DNA of 64,000 bases from Shinella kummerowiae (GTDB taxonomy: Bacteria; Pseudomonadota; Alphaproteobacteria; Rhizobiales; Rhizobiaceae): positions 248,001-312,000 of the forward strand of contig NZ_WUMK01000008.1 of assembly GCF_009827055.1 (NCBI RefSeq). The letters are read 5' to 3'. The notes under the pieces are model-generated. The model was not told where the DNA came from. It was given only the letters and a program-made list of their open reading frames with translations, and ran no database searches. Below are positions 27,142-35,426 of this stretch, piece by piece. Within the stretch, counting starts at the first letter, position 1. Every line of letters starts with the position of its first letter. Both the position numbers and the translations under genes were made by a program.

Positions 27142-28049
27142 GCGTTTCTCTTTCTCTCGTTGATCAGATCGACCTTGGCGAGCAGACGCCCGGCCTGGTC
27201 GGCGTGAAGCTTTTCGACCATGCGGCCCCGCAGATCAATGACCGCCTTGCCGGCATTTTCGGGTGCGGCGAAGGCGGCGACGATGGCAAGCGCCTCCGCG
27301 GCCTCCCCCTCGGAAACCCCAAAGGCCTCGTTGGCGACGGCAATCTGGGTCGGATGAATCAGCATCTTGCCGTCGAAACCCATCTGGCTTCCCTGCCGGC
27401 ATTCCGCTTCAAGACCGTCGGTATCCGAGAAATCGTTGAAGACGGCATCGACGATATCGAGCCCCGAGGCGCGCGCCGCCACGACCACCTGCAGGAGCAG
27501 CGGAACGAGAAAAGGCCGGCCCGGAATATCGGCAATGCCGGTCTCCTTGCGCAGGTCGTTGAGCCCGACGACGAAACAATCCAGCCGGCCGCCCTGGGTG
27601 CGGCCCGTCTCGGCAATAGCCGTAAGGTTGAGCAGGCCGGCCGCCGTCTCGATCATCGCCCAGAGCCGCGGGCCGTCATCCGCACCCGCCTCGGAAAGCC
27701 AGTCGGCGACGGTCAGCACGTCCTGCGGCTCGGAAACCTTCGGCAGCAGCACGGCGTCGGGCATGCAGTCCAGCACCGCTTCGAGATCCAGCGCGCCATC
27801 CGGGCCGTCGAGCGAATTGATCCGGATGACATGTTCGCAACCGGAGGCCCGGTCGAGCCCCTTGAAGTGGTCGATGAGGGCAGCGCGCGCCTCCGCCTTC
27901 TTTTCCGGAAGGACCGAATCCTCCAGGTCGAAGATGATCGCGTCGCAATCGAGCGCGGCGGATTTGGCGAGCGCCCGCGGATTTGCGGCTGGAACGCTCA
28001 GCACCGAACGGCGCAGGCGAAGCGGATGGTGGTGCGGGGTTCTGTTCAT
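27138..28049 (-). CDS. HpcH/HpaI aldolase/citrate lyase family protein (CitE-like CoA ester lyase)
   Basis: TIM-barrel lyase of the CitE/malyl-CoA lyase group, which cleaves or forms acyl-CoA esters such as malyl-CoA or citramalyl-CoA with Mg2+. Motifs: RRSVLSVPAANPRALAKS, CDAIIFDLEDSVLPEKKAEA (metal-binding Glu/Asp region), VIRINSLDG, LWAMIETAAGLLNL (catalytic Glu), and GFDGKMLIHPTQI near the end. 303 residues from ATG 28049, preceded by GGACGG. It lacks the citrate lyase complex partners, so it is a stand-alone enzyme. Exact substrate undetermined. Coupled to the DUF1737 gene. Confidence 0.88.
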   Translation of the reverse strand: MNRTPHHHPLRLRRSVLSVPAANPRALAKSAALDCDAIIFDLEDSVLPEKKAEARAALIDHFKGLDRASGCEHVIRINSLDGPDGALDLEAVLDCMPDAVLLPKVSEPQDVLTVADWLSEAGADDGPRLWAMIETAAGLLNLTAIAETGRTQGGRLDCFVVGLNDLRKETGIADIPGRPFLVPLLLQVVVAARASGLDIVDAVFNDFSDTDGLEAECRQGSQMGFDGKMLIHPTQIAVANEAFGVSEGEAAEALAIVAAFAAPENAGKAVIDLRGRMVEKLHADQAGRLLAKVDLINERKRNA

Positions 28050-28209
28050 CCGTCCTTTTTGCCGCGCTTTGACGCAGCCGGCAAGCGCTCGCGTATCGCA
28101 CGGTCTTCGGGACGTGCGACGGGGGCGGCGGCGCAACGAATCCGGCAAATCCGGCCTTGCAATGGACAAAATCGGCCCCCACATTGCAATCTAGAGAAAG
28201 GGCAAATCC

Positions 28210-28464
28210 ATGCAGCGCATACGCTCCATCGTCTTCACCGTCCTCGCCACGCTGATCGCCGGCGCGACTTTTCTGTTCGCAGCCTCCGTCGGCCTCGCCA
28301 TCGCCGGCATTGTCGCCGTGCTGATGCTTGGCTCGATGCTTGCCGGCAAACTTCAGCCGGCCCCGGTCCGGGCAAGGGCCCGCGCGCGCAACAATCGCAC
28401 GGCCCCCGGCCAGCGCGAGCCGCGCATCTGGAACGACGGCCGCGGCACGATCATCGATCTCTAA
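28210..28464 (+). CDS. Small membrane protein, unrecognised
   Basis: 84 residues: a hydrophobic N-terminal half (SIVFTVLATLIAGATFLFAA and SVGLAIAGIVAVLMLGSMLA, one hairpin or a single long segment) followed by a basic, Arg-rich cytoplasmic or periplasmic tail ending WNDGRGTIIDL. The short conserved-looking tail recalls small rhizobial hypothetical proteins. AAAGGG precedes ATG 28210. Its own terminator follows at 28491. Function unknown. Confidence 0.7.
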   Translation: MQRIRSIVFTVLATLIAGATFLFAASVGLAIAGIVAVLMLGSMLAGKLQPAPVRARARARNNRTAPGQREPRIWNDGRGTIIDL

Positions 28465-28490
28465 GCCGTATTGCTCTCCATTCGGAGACA

Positions 28491-28517
28491 CCGGGCGCAG
28501 ACCGCGCCCGGCTTTTT
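28491..28517 (+). terminator. Terminator before leuD
   Basis: CCGGGCGC (28491-28498) pairs with GCGCCCGG (28504-28511), loop AGACC, followed by CTTTTTG. It ends the small membrane protein transcript, so leuD needs its own promoter in 28520-28600, which I could not identify. Confidence 0.85.
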
Positions 28518-28619
28518 GCGTCTGTTCAGCCCGGTTTCCCGAAGATTCTCCTTCAAATTCCCGGAAAACTGATCTAAACGCTGGACCGAAACGACATCAC
28601 CGACTTTCGAGGTATCCGC

Positions 28620-29225
28620 ATGGACAAGTTCGTCAAGCTGACCGGCGTCGCCGCGCCGCTTCCCGTCGTCAACATCGACACGGACATGATCATTCCCAAG
28701 GATTACCTCAAGACCATCAAGCGCACCGGTCTCGGCACCGGACTTTTCGCCGAGGCGCGCTACCATGAAGACGGCAGCGTCAACGAAGACTTCGTGCTGA
28801 ACAAGCCCGCCTACCAGAACGCCACGATCCTGGTTGCCGGCGACAATTTCGGCTGCGGCTCCTCGCGCGAACACGCACCGTGGGCGCTGCTCGACTTCGG
28901 CATCCGCTGCGTCATCTCCACCAGCTTCGCCGACATCTTCTACAACAACTGTTTCAAGAACGGCATCCTGCCGATCGTCGTCAGCCAGGACGACCTCGAC
29001 AAGCTGATGGACGATGCCAGCCGCGGCTCCAACGCCATCCTGACGGTCGACCTGGAAGCCCAGGAAATCACCGGTCCCGACGGCGGCCGCATCGGCTTCG
29101 AGATCGACGCCTTCCGTCGCCACTGCCTGCTGAACGGCCTGGACGACATCGGCCTGACGCTGGAAAAGGCAACGTCGATCGACAGCTTCGAAAAGCAGAA
29201 CGCCTCCTCGCGCCCCTGGGCCTGA
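28620..29225 (+). CDS. leuD: 3-isopropylmalate dehydratase small subunit
   Basis: Small (swivelling) subunit of isopropylmalate isomerase in leucine synthesis; pairs with LeuC, which is not in the window. Typical start [26 protein letters not shown], shown here in parts, then [20 protein letters not shown] (substrate-contact loop) and [18 protein letters not shown]. 201 residues, normal length. GAGG lies about eight bases upstream of ATG 28620. Followed after 4 bp by a RidA-family gene and then leuB, a leucine cluster. Confidence 0.97.
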   Translation: MDKFVKLTGVAAPLPVVNIDTDMIIPKDYLKTIKRTGLGTGLFAEARYHEDGSVNEDFVLNKPAYQNATILVAGDNFGCGSSREHAPWALLDFGIRCVISTSFADIFYNNCFKNGILPIVVSQDDLDKLMDDASRGSNAILTVDLEAQEITGPDGGRIGFEIDAFRRHCLLNGLDDIGLTLEKATSIDSFEKQNASSRPWA

Positions 29226-29229
29226 GACG

Positions 29230-29610
29230 ATGCGCCGGCTGATCTCGTCCGGTTCTCCCTTCGAACTGAAGGCGGGCTATTCGCGCGCCGTCGTCCAGGG
29301 TGACTGGTGCTTCGTGTCCGGCACGACCGGTTACGACTACGCGACGATGACCATGCCCGAGAGCGTCGAAGAGCAGACGCGCCGTTGCCTCGCCACCATC
29401 GGCGAGGTTCTGGACGAAGCCGGCTTCTCCTTTGCCGAAGTCGTGCGCTGCCATTATTACGTGACCGAAGCCGCCTTCGCCGACCGCGTCTTTCCGATCC
29501 TCGGCGAGACCTTCGGCAAGATCCGCCCCGCCGCCACCATGGTCGTCTGCGACCTCATCCGGCCGGAAATGCTGATCGAAATCGAAGTCACGGCACTTCG
29601 GCAGCGCTGA
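29230..29610 (+). CDS. RidA family protein
   Basis: Member of the YjgF/YER057c/UK114 (RidA) family, trimeric proteins that hydrolyse reactive enamine/imine intermediates from PLP enzymes. Conserved parts: GDWCFVSGTTGYDY, EEQTRRCLATIGEVLDEAG, and the C-terminal IRPAATMVVCDLIRPEMLIEIE read in two; the anion-binding Arg is in KIRPAATMV. 126 residues. It starts 4 bp after leuD and lies upstream of leuB, so it is probably cotranscribed with leuD. A link to amino-acid synthesis fits RidA biology but the exact substrate is unknown. Confidence 0.93.
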   Translation: MRRLISSGSPFELKAGYSRAVVQGDWCFVSGTTGYDYATMTMPESVEEQTRRCLATIGEVLDEAGFSFAEVVRCHYYVTEAAFADRVFPILGETFGKIRPAATMVVCDLIRPEMLIEIEVTALRQR

Positions 29611-29706
29611 ATCAGTCACGCAAAAATCTTTCGTCCCGGCGATTTTCCTTGAACGGAAGTTGCGCTAAGAAGCGCGCGACCAATCCGTGACATCAAGGAA
29701 ATTGCC

Positions 29707-30816
29707 ATGACAGCGCGTACCCTCCTCCTCCTGCCCGGCGACGGCATCGGCCCGGAAGCCATGGCGGAAGTCCGCAAGATCATCGCCTATATGAACGCCG
29801 AGCTCGGCGCGGGCTTTGAGACCGACGAAGGCCTCGTCGGCGGTTCGGCCTATGACGCGCACGGCGCGGCGATCTCGGAAGGCGACATGGAGAAGGCGCT
29901 GGCCGCCGATGCCGTGCTGTTCGGCGCCGTCGGCGGCCCGAAATGGGATGCCGTACCTTACGAGGTCCGCCCGGAAGCCGGCCTGCTGCGCCTGCGCAAG
30001 GACCTCAAGCTTTTTGCGAACCTGCGCCCGGCCATCTGCTACCCGGCGCTTGCCAACGCGTCCTCGCTGAAGCCCGAACTCGTCGAAGGCCTCGACATCC
30101 TCATCGTGCGCGAGCTGACGGGTGGCGTCTATTTCGGCGAGCCGAAGGAGATCATCGACCTCGGCAACGGCCAGAAGCGCGGCATCGACACGCAGGTCTA
30201 CGACACCTACGAGATCGAGCGCATCGCCGGCGTTGCCTTTGAACTGGCCCGCACGCGCGGCAACCGCGTCTGCTCGATGGAAAAGCGCAACGTCATGAAG
30301 TCCGGCGTGCTCTGGAACCAAGTCGTGACGGAAACGCACAAGCGCGCCTATTCCGACGTGCAGCTCGAGCACATGCTGGCCGATGCCGGCGGCATGCAGC
30401 TGGTGCGTGCTCCCAAGCAGTTCGACGTCATCGTCACCGACAACCTGTTCGGCGACATGCTCTCCGACGTCGCCGCCATGCTGACCGGTTCGCTCGGCAT
30501 GCTGCCGTCCGCCTCGCTCGGCGCGCCGGATGCCAAGGGCCAGCGCAAGGCGCTCTACGAGCCCGTGCATGGCTCGGCGCCGGACATTGCGGGCAAGGGC
30601 ATCGCCAACCCGATCGCCATGATCGCCTCCTTCGCCATGTGCCTGCGCTACTCGTTCAACATGGTCGCCGAAGCCGATAACCTCGAAAAGGCGATCGCCG
30701 AGGTTCTCGACAGCGGTGTGCGCACCGGCGACATCATGTCGGAAGGCAGCCGCCAGGTCGGCACCACCGAAATGGGCGACGCCATCCTCACCGCGTTCAA
30801 GGCACTCTCGGCCTGA
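29707..30816 (+). CDS. leuB: 3-isopropylmalate dehydrogenase
   Basis: NAD-dependent oxidative decarboxylation of 3-isopropylmalate in leucine synthesis. Begins [20 protein letters not shown]; has [17 protein letters not shown] (substrate arginines), [14 protein letters not shown], VEKxNV-type segment [11 protein letters not shown], the metal aspartates in [19 protein letters not shown], and [18 protein letters not shown] (NAD site). 369 residues. Preceded by AAGGAA. A repeat element and a terminator follow before the next gene. Confidence 0.98.
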   Translation: MTARTLLLLPGDGIGPEAMAEVRKIIAYMNAELGAGFETDEGLVGGSAYDAHGAAISEGDMEKALAADAVLFGAVGGPKWDAVPYEVRPEAGLLRLRKDLKLFANLRPAICYPALANASSLKPELVEGLDILIVRELTGGVYFGEPKEIIDLGNGQKRGIDTQVYDTYEIERIAGVAFELARTRGNRVCSMEKRNVMKSGVLWNQVVTETHKRAYSDVQLEHMLADAGGMQLVRAPKQFDVIVTDNLFGDMLSDVAAMLTGSLGMLPSASLGAPDAKGQRKALYEPVHGSAPDIAGKGIANPIAMIASFAMCLRYSFNMVAEADNLEKAIAEVLDSGVRTGDIMSEGSRQVGTTEMGDAILTAFKALSA

Positions 30817-30823
30817 GAGAAAT

Positions 30824-30943
30824 CCCCCTCATCCGGCCCCTCGGGCCACCTTCTCCCCGTTGGGGAGAAGGATAAAGGATGCAACGCCTCGGATTTCCCC
30901 TTCTCCCCCGCGGGGAGAAGGTGCCGGCAGGCGGATGAGGGGG
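30824..30943. repeat. Rhizobial intergenic inverted repeat with two nested hairpins
   Basis: The ends CCCCCTCATCCG (30824-30835) and CGGATGAGGGGG (30932-30943) are perfect inverted repeats. Inside, each half carries its own hairpin: TTCTCCCC...GGGGAGAA at 30851-30869 and again at 30901-30919. This is the common CCCTCATCCGGCC...CACCTTCTCCCC repeat of rhizobia; it lies in the 3' UTR of leuB. Confidence 0.85.
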
Positions 30944-30960
30944 CAGCACCCCAACCAGCA

Positions 30961-30995
30961 AAGGCCCCCGATGCATCCGCTCCGGGGGCCTTTTT
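30961..30995 (+). terminator. Terminator after leuB
   Basis: AAGGCCCCCG (30961-30970) pairs with CGGGGGCCTT (30983-30992), loop of 12 nt, ending in a run of five T. Confidence 0.92.
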
Positions 30996-31063
30996 CGTTT
31001 CCGTCCCTTGAAAAGCCGCCTTCCGCCAACACATGGAAGCCACGCCAGTTACAAGGGATAGAT

Positions 31064-31762
31064 ATGAACCGTTCGCTCGCGACCTCATCGCTCTGGATCT
31101 TCGCCGCCACCGTCGTGCTCGTCGTGGCGCTCGTCCCGTTCGATCCGGCCATCTCGCAGCGTGCCCAGGGGCTTCCCGGTGCCGTCGTCACGTTCAACCA
31201 GCGCATCACCGATTTCGGCACCTTTGCCTGGATGATCTACGGCTCCGGATTGCTCGTCATCCTGGCCTATGTCGCCTATCGCATCAGCCGGAACGAGACG
31301 CTTACAGGCAGAACCAGGACCGCGTGGCGGCTGCCGCTCTATTTCTTCGTCACGACAGGCGCGACAAGCGCGCTCGTACATCTCTTCAAATTGATCGTCG
31401 GACGGGCACGGCCGGAGCTTTTTGCCGAGCATGGCGCCTACAGCCTGACCCCCTTTGCCTATGACAATCTCTATGCCAGCTTTCCCTCCGGCCATTCGGC
31501 CGCTGTCGGCGCCTTTTTCGGCGCGTTCTCGATGCTGGTGCCGCGCCTTCGCCCGCTCTTCCTCGTCGGCGCCCTGATGATCGGTATTTCGCGCGTCATC
31601 GTCGGCGCGCATTACCCGAGCGATGTGGCGGCGGGCCTGCTGCTCGGCCTTTGGACAGCCGTCGCGACCGCCTTCGTCTTCGCCCGCAAGGAATGGCTGT
31701 TCCGCTTCAACGAGAACGGCTGGCCGCTGCCGAAATCGCTTCTTCCCGCAAAAGCCCAATGA
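31064..31762 (+). CDS. PAP2 family phosphatase (membrane)
   Basis: Integral membrane phosphatase of the PAP2 superfamily, 232 residues with about six membrane segments. The three active-site motifs are present: KLIVGRARPE (K-x6-RP), ASFPSGHSAAVGAFF (PSGH) and SRVIVGAHYPSDVAAG (SR-x5-H-x3-D). The probable substrates are lipid phosphates such as undecaprenyl pyrophosphate, phosphatidylglycerol phosphate or lipid A phosphate; the sequence does not tell which. ATG 31064 is chosen because it starts a membrane segment after AAGGGA; the longer open frame to 30716 runs through leuB and the repeat and is not coding. Confidence 0.9.
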   Translation: MNRSLATSSLWIFAATVVLVVALVPFDPAISQRAQGLPGAVVTFNQRITDFGTFAWMIYGSGLLVILAYVAYRISRNETLTGRTRTAWRLPLYFFVTTGATSALVHLFKLIVGRARPELFAEHGAYSLTPFAYDNLYASFPSGHSAAVGAFFGAFSMLVPRLRPLFLVGALMIGISRVIVGAHYPSDVAAGLLLGLWTAVATAFVFARKEWLFRFNENGWPLPKSLLPAKAQ

Positions 31763-31765
31763 AAA

Positions 31766-31793
31766 ACCCGGCCCGTGTTGCCACGGGCCGGGT
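31766..31793 (-). terminator. Terminator of the MHS-type MFS gene
   Basis: ACCCGGCCCGTG (31766-31777) and CACGGGCCGGGT (31782-31793) form a perfect 12-bp stem, loop TTGC. On the minus strand it ends in TTTTTC; on the plus strand no T run follows. Confidence 0.9.
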
Positions 31794-31819
31794 CGCCATG
31801 ACCGATCGGAAGGGGGAGA

Positions 31820-33709
31820 TCAATCCATGGCGTGGATGTCGCGATCCTTGGTTTCCGGCAGGAACAGCAGGCCGATGACCAGCGTGATGCCTGCGAAGAC
31901 GATCGGATACCAGAGACCGTAGTAGATATCGCCCTGGGCAGCACTCATCGCGAAGGCCGTTGCCGGCAGCAGACCGCCGAACCAGCCGTTGCCGATATGG
32001 TAGGGCAACGACATGCCGGTGTAGCGGATGCGGGTCGGGAAGAGTTCGACCAAGAGGGCGGCGATCGGGCCGTAGACCATCGTGACGTAGATCACGAGGA
32101 CCGTCAGCACGGCGATGATGGTGATCCAGTTCACGCCGGCCGGATCGGCCACCATGGTGAAGGTGCCGCCGCCGGCAATGGTATAGACCGGCATGTCGGT
32201 GACACCGGCGGCTTCTTCCGCCGTCAGCAGCTTGCCTGCGACGAGATCGGCTGCCGGCATACTTGCCTTTTCACCCGCGCGGATGGCAGCAGCATCGAGC
32301 GCAAGCTCCGGGTTTGCCGCGACGAACGCGTCGAGCTTGCTGTCCGGAACCTTCGCCGCACCGCGGACCAGCGGATAGCCGGCATCGTGAAGCGCGATGT
32401 TGGTCTGCTTCTGGAAGGCACCGTCGAGCGCCTTGGCCTGGTCGCCAGCCGCAATCGCGTCATAGCTGTTGATCGTCTGTTCGCCGATCTTCACCGTTGC
32501 CGCCGTGCCGGCAGCCGCCGTAGTGACGACGTCATAGGGCACCGAGTTCTTGGTGAGGAACGAGGTCGCGATATCGCAAGAGGTGGTGAACTTCGCCGTG
32601 CCCGTCGGGTTGAACTGGAACTTGCAGTCCTCGGGGGCTGCGGTGACGGTCGCGCGGACCGTATCCTGTGCCGTTGCGAGTGCCGGGTTGCCGGCCCAGG
32701 TCAGCGCCTTGAACAGCGGGAAGTAGGTGAGCATGGCGAGCAGCAGGCCGGCCATGATGATCGGCTTGCGGCCGATCTTGTCGGACAGCCAGCCGAAGAA
32801 GACGAAGAAGCCGGTGCCAAGGAGCAGCGAGCAGGCGACCATGATATTGGCCGACTGGCCGTCCACCTTCAGCACGCCTGTCAGGAAGAACAGCGCGTAG
32901 AACTGGCCGGAATACCAAACCACGGCCTGGCCGACGACGGCGCCGAACAGCGCGAGCAGCGCGATCTTGGCGTTGCGCCACTGGCCGAAGGCTTCCGTCA
33001 GCGGTGCCTTGGAGCCCTTGCCCTCTTCCTTCATCTTCGCGAAGGCCGGCGATTCGTTCATCTTCAGACGGATCCAGACGGAAACGCCGAGCAGAACGAC
33101 CGACAGCAGGAACGGAATGCGCCAGCCCCATTCGGCAAAGGCTTCCTTGCCAACGATGAACTGCACCGCAAGGATGACCACCAGCGAGAGGAACAGGCCG
33201 AGCGTCGCCGTCGTCTGGATCCACGAGGTGAAGTAGCCGCGACGGCCCTCGGGCGCGTGTTCGGCCACGTAGGTGGCAGCGCCGCCATATTCACCGCCGA
33301 GCGCCAGGCCCTGCAGCATGCGCAGCAGGATCAGGATGATCGGAGCGGCGATACCGATGGTGGCGGCACCGGGCAGCAGGCCCACGACGAAGGTCGAGAC
33401 GCCCATGATGAGAATGGTGACGAGGAAGGTGTACTTGCGCCCGACGAGATCGCCGAGGCGGCCGAACACCAGAGCGCCGAACGGGCGCACGAGAAAGCCG
33501 GCGGCGAAGGCGAGCAGCGCGAAGATGTTGCGCGTCGTTTCCGGATACTGGCTGAAGAAGGTGGCGCCGATATAGATCGCCAGCGAACCGTAAAGATAGA
33601 AATCGTACCATTCGAAAACAGTGCCGAGCGAAGAGGCGAAGATCACCTTCTTCTGCTCACCCGTCATGGGCGCCGCTTTGGCGTTGCCCACCGTCGAAAC
33701 ATTGGCCAT
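31820..33709 (-). CDS. MFS transporter, MHS-type, with large extracytoplasmic insert
   Basis: Major facilitator of the metabolite:H+ symporter family (relatives of ProP, KgtP, ShiA). Family marks are VFEWYDFYLYGSLA near the N-terminus, FGRLGDLVGRKYTFL between segments 2 and 3, and ALGGEYGGAATYVAEHAP. Unusually, about 185 residues (roughly 340-525) lie between two membrane segments in the second half; this hydrophilic stretch has Cys362 and Cys378, which could form a disulphide outside the membrane. Total 629 residues against about 430-450 for the family. GGAGGA precedes ATG 33709. Substrate unknown; an organic acid or betaine-type solute is likely. Confidence 0.9.
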   Translation of the reverse strand: MANVSTVGNAKAAPMTGEQKKVIFASSLGTVFEWYDFYLYGSLAIYIGATFFSQYPETTRNIFALLAFAAGFLVRPFGALVFGRLGDLVGRKYTFLVTILIMGVSTFVVGLLPGAATIGIAAPIILILLRMLQGLALGGEYGGAATYVAEHAPEGRRGYFTSWIQTTATLGLFLSLVVILAVQFIVGKEAFAEWGWRIPFLLSVVLLGVSVWIRLKMNESPAFAKMKEEGKGSKAPLTEAFGQWRNAKIALLALFGAVVGQAVVWYSGQFYALFFLTGVLKVDGQSANIMVACSLLLGTGFFVFFGWLSDKIGRKPIIMAGLLLAMLTYFPLFKALTWAGNPALATAQDTVRATVTAAPEDCKFQFNPTGTAKFTTSCDIATSFLTKNSVPYDVVTTAAAGTAATVKIGEQTINSYDAIAAGDQAKALDGAFQKQTNIALHDAGYPLVRGAAKVPDSKLDAFVAANPELALDAAAIRAGEKASMPAADLVAGKLLTAEEAAGVTDMPVYTIAGGGTFTMVADPAGVNWITIIAVLTVLVIYVTMVYGPIAALLVELFPTRIRYTGMSLPYHIGNGWFGGLLPATAFAMSAAQGDIYYGLWYPIVFAGITLVIGLLFLPETKDRDIHAMD

Positions 33710-33910
33710 TTGTTTGTCCTCCACAAAAACGGCGTATCGGGGCAGCCCATGAAGGTCCGGAGTTTCTCCCAAAAAACGCCGGACGGGGTGCGCCTGATCG
33801 AAGGATGGCAGAAAACGGACTGTGATATCAGCGCTGCTTTGGGCTTATGACTTTCGGCCTACGACTTAAGTCGAGGACCAGACCGAAACACCGGATCGGG
33901 CAGGCAAGGC

Positions 33911-33938
33911 TTGACTCTTCACGAGATCAGCGTATTCA
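33911..33938 (+). promoter_or_regulatory. Candidate promoter for the leader ORF and asd
   Basis: TTGACT (33911-33916), 16-bp spacer, TATTCA (33933-33938); the -35 is preceded by C, giving the rhizobial CTTGAC. It lies 22 bp upstream of the small ORF at 33961. Confidence 0.45.
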
Positions 33939-33960
33939 GCACGCACGCAAAGGAACTGAC

Positions 33961-34080
33961 ATGAACCGCTTTGGTCTTTCCATCGCCCGCATGATCGCTC
34001 CGGCCTTCAACGCCGGACGGGTTCGCTATTGCGTATCGAATTCCAAAACACTGGCCAAAACGACGACGAAAACCGTCTGA
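33961..34080 (+). CDS. Thr/Lys-rich small ORF upstream of asd, possible leader peptide
   Basis: A 39-codon ORF with a clear ribosome site (AAAGGA, seven bases before ATG). The last twelve codons encode SKTLAKTTTKTV, five Thr and three Lys. It ends 111 bp before asd, and the gap holds two hairpins with a competing third segment. Asd supplies the branch point to lysine and threonine, so these are the residues an attenuation leader would sense. I do not recognise the protein; it may instead be a small structural protein or chance. Coding is supported by the ribosome site and by its position after a candidate promoter. Confidence 0.5.
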   Translation: MNRFGLSIARMIAPAFNAGRVRYCVSNSKTLAKTTTKTV

Positions 34081-34100
34081 CGTCTCTGGCCACCGCTCTC

Positions 34101-34165
34101 TCCCCGGTAAGGCCGGGGACCGAAACCCGCGCTTTGGCCGGCGGGTTTCCCTCCTGAACCCGCGG
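34101..34165 (+). promoter_or_regulatory. Hairpin cluster between the leader ORF and asd (possible attenuator)
   Basis: Hairpin 1 is TCCCCGG (34101-34107) with CCGGGGA (34113-34119). Hairpin 2 pairs AAACCCGC (34123-34130) with GCGGGTTT (34141-34148). The same GCGGGTT can pair instead with AACCCGC (34157-34163), so the two are exclusive. The loop of hairpin 2 (TTTGGCC, 34133-34139) is complementary to GGCCAAA (34053-34059) inside the Lys/Thr codons of the leader ORF. Only three T follow hairpin 2, so a classic terminator is not evident. Confidence 0.45.
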
Positions 34166-34191
34166 AGAGACAGAGAAAGAGAGCTTTAGAT

Positions 34192-35226
34192 ATGGGTTTC
34201 AAGATCGCAGTCGCCGGCGCGACCGGCAATGTCGGCCGCGAAATGCTGAACATCCTTTCCGAACGCGGCTTCCCGGCCGACGAGGTCGTTGCCCTGGCAT
34301 CCAGCCGCTCGCAGGGCACCGAGGTCTCCTTCGGCGACAAGACGCTGAAGGTGCAGAACCTCGAAAACTACGATTTCTCCGACACGGACATCTGCCTGAT
34401 GTCGGCTGGCGGCACGGTTTCGCAGAAGTACTCGCCGAAGATCGGCGCCCAGGGTTGCGTCGTCATCGACAATTCCTCGGCCTGGCGCTACGACGCCGAC
34501 GTTCCGCTGATCGTTCCGGAAGTGAACCCGGACGCCATCAGCCTGTTCACCCGCAAGAACATCATCGCCAATCCGAATTGCTCGACCGCCCAGCTCGTCG
34601 TCGCGCTGAAGCCGCTGCATGACCGCGCCAAGATCAAGCGCGTCGTCGTCTCGACCTATCAGTCGGTCTCCGGCGCCGGCAAGGAAGGCATGGACGAGCT
34701 CTTCCAGCAGACGCGCGCCGTCTTCGTCGCCGATCCGGTCGAATCGAAGAAGTTCACCAAGCGCATCGCCTTCAACGTCATCCCGCATATCGATAGCTTC
34801 ATGGAAGACGGCTATACGAAGGAAGAGTGGAAGGTTCTCGCCGAGACCAAGAAGATGCTCGACCCGAAGATCAAGGTGACCTGCACGGCGGTGCGCGTGC
34901 CCGTCTTCATCGGTCATTCCGAATCGGTCAACATCGAGTTCGAAAACGAGATCACGGCGGACGAAGCCCGCGAGATTCTGCGCGAGGCCCCGGGTTGCCA
35001 GGTCATCGACAAGCACGAAAACGGCGGCTACATCACGCCGTACGAATCGGCCGGTGAAGACGCCACCTACATCTCGCGCATCCGCGAGGACGCAACTGTC
35101 GAAAACGGCCTCAACATCTGGGTCGTTTCCGACAACCTGCGCAAGGGTGCCGCCCTCAACGCCATCCAGATCGCGGAGCTGCTGGTCGCCCGCGGCCTGA
35201 TCAAGGCGAAGAAGCAGGCCGCCTGA
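34192..35226 (+). CDS. asd: Aspartate-semialdehyde dehydrogenase
   Basis: Reduces aspartyl phosphate to aspartate semialdehyde, the branch point to lysine/diaminopimelate, threonine, methionine and isoleucine. Rossmann start KIAVAGATGNVGREMLNIL, ALASSRSQGTEVSF, CLMSAGGTVSQKYSP, the active-site cysteine in IIANPNCSTAQLVVAL, and the later VPVFIGHSESVNIEFE (substrate His). 344 residues. ATG 34192 has the purine-rich AGAGAG upstream. Probably cotranscribed with the small ORF at 33961. Confidence 0.98.
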   Translation: MGFKIAVAGATGNVGREMLNILSERGFPADEVVALASSRSQGTEVSFGDKTLKVQNLENYDFSDTDICLMSAGGTVSQKYSPKIGAQGCVVIDNSSAWRYDADVPLIVPEVNPDAISLFTRKNIIANPNCSTAQLVVALKPLHDRAKIKRVVVSTYQSVSGAGKEGMDELFQQTRAVFVADPVESKKFTKRIAFNVIPHIDSFMEDGYTKEEWKVLAETKKMLDPKIKVTCTAVRVPVFIGHSESVNIEFENEITADEAREILREAPGCQVIDKHENGGYITPYESAGEDATYISRIREDATVENGLNIWVVSDNLRKGAALNAIQIAELLVARGLIKAKKQAA

Positions 35227-35306
35227 TTGAACGAAATACGCGGGAAAGGGACGCCTCGTACATTTCCGTCAGAAATGGCAACGCTCCCTTAACCAAGTTT
35301 AAATAA

Positions 35307-35343
35307 AAGTCCCGGTTGTTCCGTCTGAGAACAATCGGGACTT
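35307..35343. terminator. Long hairpin after asd
   Basis: AAGTCCCGGTTGTTC (35307-35321) pairs with GAACAATCGGGACTT (35329-35343), 15 bp with one G-T pair, loop CGTCTGA. The stem could end asd transcription, but downstream on the plus strand is CGCTTTG with no T run. On the minus strand TTTTATTT follows. It may be a processing or termination structure. Confidence 0.5.
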
Positions 35344-35407
35344 CGCTTTGAAACCATCCGGCGGTGTCGCCGGACCGGCTCACAGCGAGTTGCGATGACA
35401 GGAACAG

Positions 35408-35426
35408 GGGAGCATGCCATGCTCCC
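35408..35426. promoter_or_regulatory. Perfect 19-bp palindrome in front of the transglycosylase gene
   Basis: GGGAGCATGCCATGCTCCC has 9-bp arms around a single C. It lies 31 bp upstream of the chosen start and contains an alternative ATG at 35419 whose ribosome site would be the left arm. It could be an operator or a hairpin that hides that ribosome site. Confidence 0.4.

Noticed and set aside
30716-31063. N-terminal extension of the PAP2 gene
   Set aside because: Runs through the end of leuB, the inverted repeat and a terminator; ATG 31064 has a ribosome site and begins a membrane segment.
31832-33850. 672-residue open frame antisense to the MFS gene
   Set aside because: Low-complexity acidic/basic translation opposite a well supported transporter with ribosome site and terminator.
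35289-35302. CtrA-like site TTAA-N6-TTAA
   Set aside because: The spacer is six, not the seven bases needed for CtrA, and the position after asd gives no clear target.
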